A DNA stretch of 38,086 nucleotides, taken from NCBI GenBank assembly GCA_902610995.1, contig CACLXU010000008.1:1-38086 (forward strand), written 5' to 3'. Shown here piece after piece: positions 9,524 through 18,125 of the stretch. Each line of letters opens with the position of its first letter. Within the stretch, counting starts at the first letter, position 1. A program made the position numbers and the translations under genes. Source of the stretch: an uncultured SAR86 cluster bacterium (GTDB lineage: Bacteria; Pseudomonadota; Gammaproteobacteria; Magnimaribacterales; TMED112). The notes under the pieces were generated by a model. That model saw only the letters and a list, made by a program, of their open reading frames with translations. It made no database searches and was not told the origin of the DNA.

Positions 9524-10358
9524 GAACTTCTATATTATACCCACGCCAATAGGAAATCTTGAGGATTTAACCTTAAGATCAAAAAATATTTTAAGCTCTC
9601 TAGATTTTCTAGTTGTTGAAAATAAAAATGTCTCTATAAAACTTCTAAATAAGCATTCAATTAACATTAAAAAAATTCTTATTTATAACGACAACTCATC
9701 TGAAAAAGATAGAAAACAAATACTGTCACTACTGAAAACTTCAATTTATGGAGGAGTAATCTCAGATGCTGGCACACCACTTATTTCTGATCCTGGTTTC
9801 AAATTGGTTAGATACTTATTAGAAAATAATGTAAATATAATTAGTTTGCCTGGAGCCAATTCAATTACAACTGCTTTAGTTGGAAGTGGTCTCCCAACCA
9901 ATAAGTTTCAGTTTCTTGGTTTTGCTCCCAAACAAAAAGATGCCATAAAAAACTTATTTAAAAAAATTATTAGCTTTGATGGTACGAGCATTTTCTTTGA
10001 ATCACCATTAAGGGTGCATAAGACTTTGATAATTTTGAAAGCTCTAGATAAAAAATTGAAATTAGAAGTTTGTCTTGCAAAAGAGTTAACTAAAATCAAT
10101 GAAAAATTTATAAGAGGTAACCTTTCTTATGTTGTTGAGGCAATTCAATCTGACCCCACTCTTCAAAAAGGAGAATTTGTGTTACTTATTTCTGCACAAA
10201 ATTTTGAAGATGAAGAAACTGAAGTTGAGGAACTGTATGAAAAACTACGAAAACACTTATCTGTAAAAGATCTTTCTTTAGTTATATCTACTTTAACAGG
10301 AATCAATAAAAATCAGCTTTATAAAAAATTTTTGCAACTATCAAAAAAATCTACATAA
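9522..10358 (+). CDS. rsmI: 16S rRNA (cytidine-2'-O)-methyltransferase RsmI; ATG at 9522 preferred over TTG at 9516
   Basis: MNFYIIPTPIGNLEDLTLRSKNIL; GVISDAGTPLISDPGFKLV; SLPGANSITTALVGSGLPTNKFQFLGFAPKQ. Confidence 0.95.
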   Translation: MNFYIIPTPIGNLEDLTLRSKNILSSLDFLVVENKNVSIKLLNKHSINIKKILIYNDNSSEKDRKQILSLLKTSIYGGVISDAGTPLISDPGFKLVRYLLENNVNIISLPGANSITTALVGSGLPTNKFQFLGFAPKQKDAIKNLFKKIISFDGTSIFFESPLRVHKTLIILKALDKKLKLEVCLAKELTKINEKFIRGNLSYVVEAIQSDPTLQKGEFVLLISAQNFEDEETEVEELYEKLRKHLSVKDLSLVISTLTGINKNQLYKKFLQLSKKST

Positions 10359-10359
10359 T
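10332..10359 (+). promoter_or_regulatory. Candidate rnpB promoter inside the rsmI 3' end (TTGCAA-N16-CATAAT)
   Basis: -10-like CATAAT at 10354-10359 places the predicted TSS at the RNase P RNA 5' end (10366); TTGCAA 16 nt upstream. Confidence 0.45.
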
Positions 10360-10365
10360 ATACCA

Positions 10366-10690
10366 AGAGTTGGTCGAGCTATCGCTTAGCTTTGCTAAGA
10401 GGAAAGTCCGGACTTCACAGAGTAAGGTGCCAGTTAACTGCTGGGGAACGTGAGTTTACGGAGAGTGCAACAGAAAATAGACCGCCAAATTGGTAAGGGT
10501 GAAAAGGTAAGGTAAGAGCTTACCGCTCAAAGTAACATTTGAGGCATTGAAAACCCCACCTGAAGCAATGCCAAGTAGAGATTATATTGTGTTACTCGCA
10601 CATAATCAGGGTAGGCAGCTTGAGTACTTTGGTGACAAAGTACCTAGATAAATGATAGCTAAAACAGAATCCGGCTTATAGACCAACTCT
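10366..10690 (+). ncRNA. rnpB: RNase P RNA (bacterial type A)
   Basis: P1 ends agagttggtc ... gaccaactct are perfectly complementary; GAGGAAAGTCCGGACTTCACAGAG core, AGGGTGAAAAGGT, ACAGAATCCGGCTTATAGACC 3' region. Confidence 0.97.
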
Positions 10691-10713
10691 ATTCTCTAAT
10701 CTAAACTCTATAT

Positions 10714-11808
10714 ATGACTTGGCAAATTCTTGATACAAATTATGAGCAGGCAAAAATAGCAATTATTGGTGTTGGCGGCGGCGGCGGCAATACCGTTCAA
10801 CATATTATCAATTCTGGGGTCGAGGGCGTTGAGTACATATGTGCAAATACCGATGCTCAAGCACTAAGTATGGTTCAAAATGCCAAGACTCTTAAATTAG
10901 GAAAAGATATAACAAAAGGATTAGGTGCCGGAAATAATCCTGAAGCTGGGAGGGTTGCAACTGAGGTTTGTAGAGAAGAAATATCAGATTTATTAAAAAA
11001 CACCCAAATGCTTTTTGTTACAGCTGGCATGGGAGGAGGCACAGGAACTGGTGGTGCTCCAGTAATTGCAAAAATTGCAAAAGAGCTAGGTATTTTGGTT
11101 GTTGGAGTGGTCACTACACCTTTTAAAACAGAGGGCGAAAAGAGACATAATCAAGCAAAATCAGGAATCTCTAAACTCATGGAGCACGTAGATTCGCTCA
11201 TTGAAATTGATAATGAGAAAATATTTGAAGTTTTCCCACCAGACACTCCCATTGAGAAAGCATTCACAGCAGTAAATGATGTTTTAGTTAACGCGGTCAG
11301 AGGTGTTGCAAACATAGTTCTAAAACCTTCAAAGATTAATGTGGATTTTGCAGACGTCTCTGCAGTAATGTCACAAAAAGGCATGGCTTTAATGGGCTAT
11401 GGTTCAGCTTCTGGGGAAAATAGGTCGTCAGAAGCAATCTTTAAAGCACTAAATAATCCTTTTTTTGATAGTAATGAAGTAAGAAATGCTAAAGGGTTAC
11501 TTGTGAACGTTTGCGCTTCATCAAGCATTACTCAAGTTGAATTAAAAGAAATTCTTCAAGAAGCTCAAAAAGTTAGTCAAGATGGCGTTGATGCGATCCC
11601 AGGCTTAACAATTGATGAATCATTTGAGGATAAGCTCAGTGTAATAATTATAGCTACAGGATTAAGACGTTACGATATTAATGATATTCAGAACCCCCGC
11701 ATAATCTCAACAAATAACCTAATTGAAAATGTTGAGAACCCTTATGTTGATATTGAGTTAATCAATAAAATCAACATTCAAGATGCTTTAAGGAGGTTTC
11801 CAAATTAA
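10714..11808 (+). CDS. ftsZ: Cell division protein FtsZ
   Basis: IGVGGGGGNTVQHII, GMGGGTGTGGAPVIAKIAKELGILVVGVVTTPFKTEG, tubulin-like C-terminal domain. Confidence 0.98.
   Translation: MTWQILDTNYEQAKIAIIGVGGGGGNTVQHIINSGVEGVEYICANTDAQALSMVQNAKTLKLGKDITKGLGAGNNPEAGRVATEVCREEISDLLKNTQMLFVTAGMGGGTGTGGAPVIAKIAKELGILVVGVVTTPFKTEGEKRHNQAKSGISKLMEHVDSLIEIDNEKIFEVFPPDTPIEKAFTAVNDVLVNAVRGVANIVLKPSKINVDFADVSAVMSQKGMALMGYGSASGENRSSEAIFKALNNPFFDSNEVRNAKGLLVNVCASSSITQVELKEILQEAQKVSQDGVDAIPGLTIDESFEDKLSVIIIATGLRRYDINDIQNPRIISTNNLIENVENPYVDIELINKINIQDALRRFPN
11791..11796 (+). promoter_or_regulatory. Shine-Dalgarno AGGAGG for rsmH, embedded in ftsZ Arg-Arg codons
   Basis: AGGAGG followed by 7 nt and ATT at 11804, which opens the rsmH frame. 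Confidence 0.75.
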
Positions 11809-12697
11809 GCATATCCCAGTTCTGCTAGATGAAGCAGTTGGTTATCTAATTAATTACCCAAAAGGCACCTTTATAGATTGTACATTTGGACAAGGTGGCC
11901 ACTCAAAAGAAATACTTAAACGCATAGACAAATCCAGTAAATTAATTGCATTTGACTTAGATTCTGAAGCTAGAAAGGCATCAAGAAAAGTCTCGAACTC
12001 AAACTTTAAATTTATACAGGATAATTTTAAAAATATTGGCAACTATTTCAAAGATAACTCTGTAGATGGAATTCTTATTGATTGCGGAGTTTCATCTCCT
12101 CAGCTAGATAACTTATCAAGAGGGTTTAGTTTTCATGGAAATGCTAATCTAGATATGAGGTTTGGACAGTCTATAGAAAGATCCTGTAAAGAAATAGTAA
12201 ATACTTATTCAGAGAAAGATCTTAAAAGAATATTCAAGGATTATGGTGATGAAAAGTATTCTTCAAAAATTGCAAAAAAAATAATTATTGAGAGAGATAA
12301 AACAGAAATCATCACAACAAACCAGCTTGTAGAGATCATAGCTTCCGTCAAAAAAATAAGAAAAAAAATTCATCCTGCAACTCAAGTATTCCAAGCATTG
12401 AGAATGGAAGTAAATGACGAAATTAGGAACTTACAATCTTGTATTGAGGCATCAAAAAAAATTCTTAAACAAGGAGGTCGATTAGTTGTGATTTCATTTC
12501 ATTCACTGGAAGATAAAATAGTAAAAAGTGCTTTCAAATATCTAGACAAAGCGCATGAGAAAGATATCCCTTTAAGGGAGGATCAGGTTGATACGCCAGA
12601 ATATAAAATGAGCAAAATATTTACCCCAAAACAAGAAGAAATACACTTCAATCCAAGATCAAGAAGCTCTAAACTCAGGGTGATAGAAAAGTTATGA
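11804..12697 (+). CDS. rsmH: 16S rRNA (cytosine(1402)-N(4))-methyltransferase RsmH, with apparent non-canonical ATT start (ORF track shows only 12155..12697)
   Basis: Frame open from 11792; reads (I)KHIPVLLDEAVGYLINYPKGTFIDCTFGQGGHSKEILKRI...DGILIDCGVSSPQLDNLSRGFSFHGNANLDMRFGQS. No ATG/GTG/TTG in frame before 12155. Confidence 0.92.
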   Translation: MKHIPVLLDEAVGYLINYPKGTFIDCTFGQGGHSKEILKRIDKSSKLIAFDLDSEARKASRKVSNSNFKFIQDNFKNIGNYFKDNSVDGILIDCGVSSPQLDNLSRGFSFHGNANLDMRFGQSIERSCKEIVNTYSEKDLKRIFKDYGDEKYSSKIAKKIIIERDKTEIITTNQLVEIIASVKKIRKKIHPATQVFQALRMEVNDEIRNLQSCIEASKKILKQGGRLVVISFHSLEDKIVKSAFKYLDKAHEKDIPLREDQVDTPEYKMSKIFTPKQEEIHFNPRSRSSKLRVIEKL

Positions 12698-12933
12698 AAT
12701 TTAGGGATATATCAATAATTCTTTTAGCCTTTATAGTTGCAATGATTGCATCCATGAAAGTTTTTTTGGTTTTCGATTATAAAAGAGACTTTGTATACCT
12801 ATCAGAAATACAAAAGTCCATTGATTTATTAAAAAATGAAAATTCAAAGTTAAGAATTGAATATATTTTGCTTTCAAATTCTTTATCAATAGATCAGCCT
12901 GCAAAAGAGGGAATATCAAATGAGAAAGATTGA
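12694..12933 (+). CDS. ftsL: FtsL-like bitopic division protein (short)
   Basis: Short N-term, one TM, coiled-coil; LRIEYILLSNSL comparable to E. coli DIEWRNLILEENAL; between rsmH and ftsI. Confidence 0.8.
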   Translation: MKFRDISIILLAFIVAMIASMKVFLVFDYKRDFVYLSEIQKSIDLLKNENSKLRIEYILLSNSLSIDQPAKEGISNEKD

Positions 12934-14515
12934 TGTAATTTTTTTCATTTTTATTATTTGTCTTGCAGTTCCATTCATTAAATTTTTTGATCTTAATCAA
13001 GATAGAGACAGATTTGTTTTGGCAGGAAAATTTAGAGCTGAAGCAGTCGATCTTAATACCTTTCCAAGAAAAGGAATAATTGATAGGAATGGTAATGAAT
13101 TAGCAGTTGATATTCTAAGGTCAACTTTAATTTTTGAAAATTCCATTGATAAAGACAATGCCTTGGCTTTTGCTTCTATTGAGGGTGAGCCAGTCTTCTT
13201 AACAAACCCAAGGAGAATTTATTTTGAAAAACAACTTTCAAAAAATTTTATTTCTAGACTTGAAAAGTTTTGTCAATGTGAAGCTATTTATGAAAGCCTA
13301 TTTAGAAGGTATTATCCATATGGAGGGATTATAAGTCCATTGATTGGCTTTTCAGGCTTAGATGGTGGTCTTGAGGGCCTAGAAAAATCTTACGAAAATT
13401 ATCTAAAATCTGATTTCACCAAGCGGAACCTGACTAAAGACAGAAAGGGAAGAAGAACAAATGGAGACCTTGCTCAATTTTTATCAGAATCTAATTCCCC
13501 CCCATTGAAATTAACCATTGATATTAATCTTCAACTGAAACTTTTTGAAGAATTACGAAATTCAATTGCAACAGCAAAAGCTAAGGGTGGGTTTGGAATA
13601 ATTATGGATATAAAAAAAGGAGATATTCTTGCAAGCGCTAGCTATCCAACATATAACCCAAATGATTCAGATCGCGTAGCTCAAAGAAACAGGGTAATTG
13701 AAGAATTTATTGAACCAGGCTCTCTTATAAAGCCACTTACTGTTGCAGGGGCTTTAGAGCAAAAAATTGTAAATCATGAAACGTTGATTGACACAAACCC
13801 AGGATATATAAACCTTTCTTCTTATAGAAAAGGAGAGGCAGGAGGGAAAAACTTCGGAGTGATATCTTTGTCAGAAGTCATATCAAAATCATCACAGGTA
13901 GGAATTGCAAAAATTGCAATACAGTTCGAGACAGAGCAGTTAAGAAGCAATCTAATGTCATTTGGTATTAGTAAAGATCTGAACTTAAATTGGCCATCAA
14001 TAAATTTTGGACATATTCTAGATAGGCAAAAGTTTTATGATATAGACAAAGCATCTATTGGTTATGGTTACCTTGTAAATACAAATCTTGTTCAGATTGC
14101 CCGAGCTTATTCAGTTTTTGGAAACAATGGGCTTATGGTAGAACCAAGATTGATGATGAGTGAAGCTATACAATCTGTGCGAGTAGTCAATGAAGAGAAT
14201 GCAAATTTTATTTTAGATGCATTAAGAGAAACTGTTTTGAATGGAACTGCTGAAAACCTTAGGAATGCAAAAGTTTCAATTGCTGGAAAAACAGGAACTG
14301 CTGAAAAATTTGTCATTAACGAAGGCTATGTTGAAGGGAAGTATGTATCAAGTTTTGCAGGAATTTTCCCTTATGAGGATCCACAATATGTAATGGTAAT
14401 TTCCATTGATGAGCCTGATCCAAATAATTATTATGGAGGTCAAGTTTCTGCCCCAATAGTTGGCAACTTATCTGAATTTATGCTTTCTAATGATTATGAA
14501 GGTGGAAAGAATTAA
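12920..14515 (+). CDS. ftsI: Peptidoglycan transpeptidase FtsI/PBP3
   Basis: N-terminal TM, RKGIIDRNGNELA, SxxK in EPGSLIKP, KTGTAEK. Confidence 0.95.
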   Translation: MRKIDVIFFIFIICLAVPFIKFFDLNQDRDRFVLAGKFRAEAVDLNTFPRKGIIDRNGNELAVDILRSTLIFENSIDKDNALAFASIEGEPVFLTNPRRIYFEKQLSKNFISRLEKFCQCEAIYESLFRRYYPYGGIISPLIGFSGLDGGLEGLEKSYENYLKSDFTKRNLTKDRKGRRTNGDLAQFLSESNSPPLKLTIDINLQLKLFEELRNSIATAKAKGGFGIIMDIKKGDILASASYPTYNPNDSDRVAQRNRVIEEFIEPGSLIKPLTVAGALEQKIVNHETLIDTNPGYINLSSYRKGEAGGKNFGVISLSEVISKSSQVGIAKIAIQFETEQLRSNLMSFGISKDLNLNWPSINFGHILDRQKFYDIDKASIGYGYLVNTNLVQIARAYSVFGNNGLMVEPRLMMSEAIQSVRVVNEENANFILDALRETVLNGTAENLRNAKVSIAGKTGTAEKFVINEGYVEGKYVSSFAGIFPYEDPQYVMVISIDEPDPNNYYGGQVSAPIVGNLSEFMLSNDYEGGKN

Positions 14516-15908
14516 AAAGTTTATCAATCCCTCAAGACATTTTGTTGATCACTCACAAGATGTATCAAAAGGAGATACTTTCATTTCAATTAATGGGGGC
14601 TGTTCTTACTTATCAAAAAAGCAATCGGATGACTTGAATTACGTTTTAATTCTCGATTCTACAGAAAAGATAGAAACTAAATATATTGATATATCAGATC
14701 AGAAAAATAATTATCTTAGCCAGATAGAAGAAGTTTATGGCTATAGAGAAACAGACTTTAACAAATTTTTTGTTACTGGCACTAATGGAAAAACAACAAC
14801 TGTTCATTTTCTCAGTCAAATGCTTAGTTACTCAGGCAGCTTAAACGCTTCTTCAGGAACCCTTGGTATTTTTATAAATAATAAATTTCAGAAAGGTCAA
14901 AGGCTCACAACAGAAACTCCTATATTTATAAGAAATTTCCTTCAAGATTGCACTAAAAATAAAATAAAAAATATCTTATTTGAGGCGTCATCTATTGGTC
15001 TTGAAGAAAGAAGGCTTGCTGGTCTAACGGTTGACCATGCCGCTCTAAGTAACATTTCCAGGGACCACCTTGACTACCATGGCACATTTGCAAATTACGT
15101 TTCTTCAAAACTCAAGCTCGCCAGCTTGTGCAAAGGCACATTTTCTTACGTAAAAGAAGAAAATATTTCCCATTTGGTAAAAAAACATTTCCGTGGAGAT
15201 AGACTATTCAGTGCAGCAATAAACAATTCGAGTGCAGATATAAATATACAAGTTAAAAAAGTTTATGAGGATGGAATAATTGATTTCTTTGCTGAAACAC
15301 CATGGGGCTCAAGTCGGAATTCCGTAAAATTATTTGCGGATTACAACTTGCTAAACATTTTTCTAGGCCTACCATTCTTTATGTCCTGCAGTGAAAGCAT
15401 ACATCTCTTTTTTGAAAAAATACCAAAATTAAAACTTCCTACTGGCAGGTTGCAGTTATTTGAAAAAAATAATAAAAAAGTTTTTATTGATTTTGCCCAT
15501 ACACCAGAAGCAATAGAAAAGACCTTGGCGAGTATTAAAAAAATGAAACCAAAAAGGATAATTCTTGTTTTTGGTGCTGGAGGTGAAAGAGATCAAGGGA
15601 AAAGAGTGCAAATGGGAGAAGTCGCAGAAAAATATGCTGATCAATCAATTATCACATCTGACAACCCTAGAAATGAAAATCCAAACAAAATATCCGAAAT
15701 GATAACTAAAACAATGTCTAGAAATTATAATTATGAAGTTGAAAATGATCGAAAAGAAGCAATTGTAAAAGCTTTCGACTGTCTTAAAGATCACGAGATT
15801 TTATTAATTGCAGGCAAAGGGCATGAAAATTATCAGATTATTGAAGGTAGTAAACAAAAATATTCAGACATAGAAGAGGTAAAAAGATGTTTAAAGTTGC
15901 TGGACTAG
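14490..15908 (+). CDS. murE: UDP-MurNAc-tripeptide synthetase MurE (mDAP type); start 14490 or 14496
   Basis: VTGTNGKTTTVHFLSQML; DNPRNENP (meso-DAP-type DNPR motif); overlaps the ftsI end. Confidence 0.95.
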   Translation: MIMKVERIKKFINPSRHFVDHSQDVSKGDTFISINGGCSYLSKKQSDDLNYVLILDSTEKIETKYIDISDQKNNYLSQIEEVYGYRETDFNKFFVTGTNGKTTTVHFLSQMLSYSGSLNASSGTLGIFINNKFQKGQRLTTETPIFIRNFLQDCTKNKIKNILFEASSIGLEERRLAGLTVDHAALSNISRDHLDYHGTFANYVSSKLKLASLCKGTFSYVKEENISHLVKKHFRGDRLFSAAINNSSADINIQVKKVYEDGIIDFFAETPWGSSRNSVKLFADYNLLNIFLGLPFFMSCSESIHLFFEKIPKLKLPTGRLQLFEKNNKKVFIDFAHTPEAIEKTLASIKKMKPKRIILVFGAGGERDQGKRVQMGEVAEKYADQSIITSDNPRNENPNKISEMITKTMSRNYNYEVENDRKEAIVKAFDCLKDHEILLIAGKGHENYQIIEGSKQKYSDIEEVKRCLKLLD

Positions 15909-17050
15909 AAACTAATAGAGATTTTGCCCTTTTCTTGAGCGGTGAAACCAGTGAAGCAATTTGCAAAATCAAAGGAATTTCATTTGATTCAAGAACAATA
16001 ACCAAAGATCAACTATTTGTTCCTCTTTGTGGTAAAAAATTTGATGGAAATGATTACATTAAAGACGCACTAGATAAAGGGGGATTTGCACTTACAGATC
16101 ATGGCAATCCTGCAACTGACCGACTTATTGTTGTTCATGATGTGTACTCTTCATTATTAAAACTTTGTCAAAAGCATATTTCAGAATTAGATGTAAAAAC
16201 TGTATTTATAACAGGTAGTTATGGAAAAACTACCATGAAAGAGATGCTAAGCATCACTTTGGGTGATAATTGTCATGCAAGTTTAGAAAATCAAAATAAT
16301 GAGTTTGGAATTCCTTATACAATCTTGGGATGCTCTTCTGAAAAAAAATATTTAATTGTTGAGTGCGGGGCAAGAAAAAATGGAGACTTCAGCCTTTTAG
16401 CTAAGTATTTAAAATGTGACTTATTCATACTTACAGGAATAGCACATAATCATATTGAAACAATGGGAAGTATAGAGAATATAGAAAAAACAAAACTTGA
16501 ACTTTTAAAATGTCTGAAAAATAAGAAGTTTTTCATTGATGGCAGAGAAATTTTTAAAGATACCTATATTGAAAAAAATACTGAAATTCTGAGACAAGCA
16601 TTATCCTATTTGGGAGAAAAAGATCTAGACCCTAAATTTAAATTTGAATTACCACCTGGAAGGGGAAAAATTATTAAGCACCTTGGGGGCGAAATTATCG
16701 ATCATTCCTATAATTCAAGCCCCTACACATTGACAGAAACTACTAAGAATCTTGATCCAAAGGAGCATATTTTAATTCTTGGTGATATGGCTGAGCTGGG
16801 TAAAAAAGAGAAAAAACTTCATGAAGATGTAATAAAAAAGTTGTCTGGATTTCAACTCATCTTAACAGGGACAATTTTTGGAGAAATTCAAAGAAAAATG
16901 AATTTAGAAAATATTCTGCACTTTTCAAGTCTTGAGTCGTTTCCTCGTGAATATTTGATTAAACAATTAAAGAAAAGTAAAAAACTTTACTTTAAAGGTT
17001 CCCGCTCAAGTAGAATGGAAATTTACATTGATGCATTAATAAATGGTTGA
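15887..17050 (+). CDS. murF: UDP-MurNAc-tripeptide-D-Ala-D-Ala ligase MurF
   Basis: ISFDSRTITKDQLFVPL, ITGSYGKTTMKEML, ILGDMAELG, KGSRSSRMEI. Confidence 0.95.
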   Translation: MFKVAGLETNRDFALFLSGETSEAICKIKGISFDSRTITKDQLFVPLCGKKFDGNDYIKDALDKGGFALTDHGNPATDRLIVVHDVYSSLLKLCQKHISELDVKTVFITGSYGKTTMKEMLSITLGDNCHASLENQNNEFGIPYTILGCSSEKKYLIVECGARKNGDFSLLAKYLKCDLFILTGIAHNHIETMGSIENIEKTKLELLKCLKNKKFFIDGREIFKDTYIEKNTEILRQALSYLGEKDLDPKFKFELPPGRGKIIKHLGGEIIDHSYNSSPYTLTETTKNLDPKEHILILGDMAELGKKEKKLHEDVIKKLSGFQLILTGTIFGEIQRKMNLENILHFSSLESFPREYLIKQLKKSKKLYFKGSRSSRMEIYIDALING

Positions 17051-18125
17051 ATATATTTTAAATCTAATTTCCGAAAAGTCTGGGGCATTAAATGTTTTAA
17101 CCTACTTGTCATCAAGAACAATCAGCTCAACTCTTACAGGATTATTAATAGTCTTGCTGTTCGGAGATAAGTTCATCCAAATAATTAAGAAGTTTCAGTT
17201 TAATCAAAATTTTGATGGCCGTGCTCCAGAATCCCATAAAAAAAAGGATGGAACTCCCACAATGGGAGGAATTCTTATTATTGGAAGTGTAGTTCTTTCT
17301 GGATTAATTTGGGGCGATCTTTCTAATAAGTATTTATTATTGGGCTTAGCTTGTTTGGTGGGCTTTGCAATTATAGGTTTTATTGATGACTATAAAAAAA
17401 TATTCTCATTAGATTCTACAGGCCTATCTTCAACCACAAAAATATTCTATCAGGCCATGGTCGCTCTTGTAGTTTCAGTAATACTTTTCGCCTCCTCTAC
17501 ATCTCCTCAAGAACTTGAATACATTGTTCCATTCTTCAAAAATATATCTATAGAGCTAGGAGTTGGCTTTGTATTTTTGTCAGTCTTTATACTAGTGGGC
17601 AGCTCTAATGCAGTTAATCTTACTGATGGATTAGATGGCCTTGCAATATTGCCCGTTATTATAATAACTGCCGCACTGGGAATTATTGCATGGGCAGCTG
17701 GAAATGTTATCGCAGCCGAATACCTTTATATCCCGTATTTAGCAACCACGGGGGAATTATTAGTCCTTTGTGGTGCATTAATTGGTGCAGGTATCGGTTT
17801 CCTTTGGTTCAATGCATACCCTGCACAAATTTTTATGGGAGATATTGGTTCACTTTCAATGGGAGCGTTTATTGCATTTGTAGCAATCGTTGTAAGACAT
17901 GAAATTGTTTTTGCAGTAATGTCAGCAGTATTTATCATGGAAGCATTAAGTGTAATTCTTCAAGTTGGCTCATTCAAAATAAGAAAAAAAAGAGTCTTTA
18001 AAATGGCCCCAATTCATCATCATTTTGAATTAAGTGGCTGGAAGGAACCGAAAATCATTGTTAGGTTCTGGATAATAACTTTTATCTTTGTATTAATTGG
18101 TTTGTCATTGCTTAAAATAAGATAA
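17043..18125 (+). CDS. mraY: Phospho-MurNAc-pentapeptide transferase
   Basis: PTMGGILII, NLTDGLDGLAI, FMGDIGSLSMG, MAPIHHHFELSGWKE. Confidence 0.97.
   Translation: MVEYILNLISEKSGALNVLTYLSSRTISSTLTGLLIVLLFGDKFIQIIKKFQFNQNFDGRAPESHKKKDGTPTMGGILIIGSVVLSGLIWGDLSNKYLLLGLACLVGFAIIGFIDDYKKIFSLDSTGLSSTTKIFYQAMVALVVSVILFASSTSPQELEYIVPFFKNISIELGVGFVFLSVFILVGSSNAVNLTDGLDGLAILPVIIITAALGIIAWAAGNVIAAEYLYIPYLATTGELLVLCGALIGAGIGFLWFNAYPAQIFMGDIGSLSMGAFIAFVAIVVRHEIVFAVMSAVFIMEALSVILQVGSFKIRKKRVFKMAPIHHHFELSGWKEPKIIVRFWIITFIFVLIGLSLLKIR

Noticed and set aside
10681-10713. Intrinsic terminator after rnpB
   Set aside because: The only stem near the end is the rnpB P1 pairing itself; no following GC hairpin plus T-tract.
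10771-10795. GGCGGCGGCGGC micro-repeat in ftsZ
   Set aside because: Encodes the conserved GGGGG nucleotide-binding loop of FtsZ; explained by protein function.
12155-12697. Treating 12155..12697 as full rsmH
   Set aside because: The conserved SAM-binding N-terminal half lies upstream in the same frame from 11804.
12731-13000. Minus-strand ORF over ftsL/ftsI
   Set aside because: Antisense to overlapping division genes; no homology signal.
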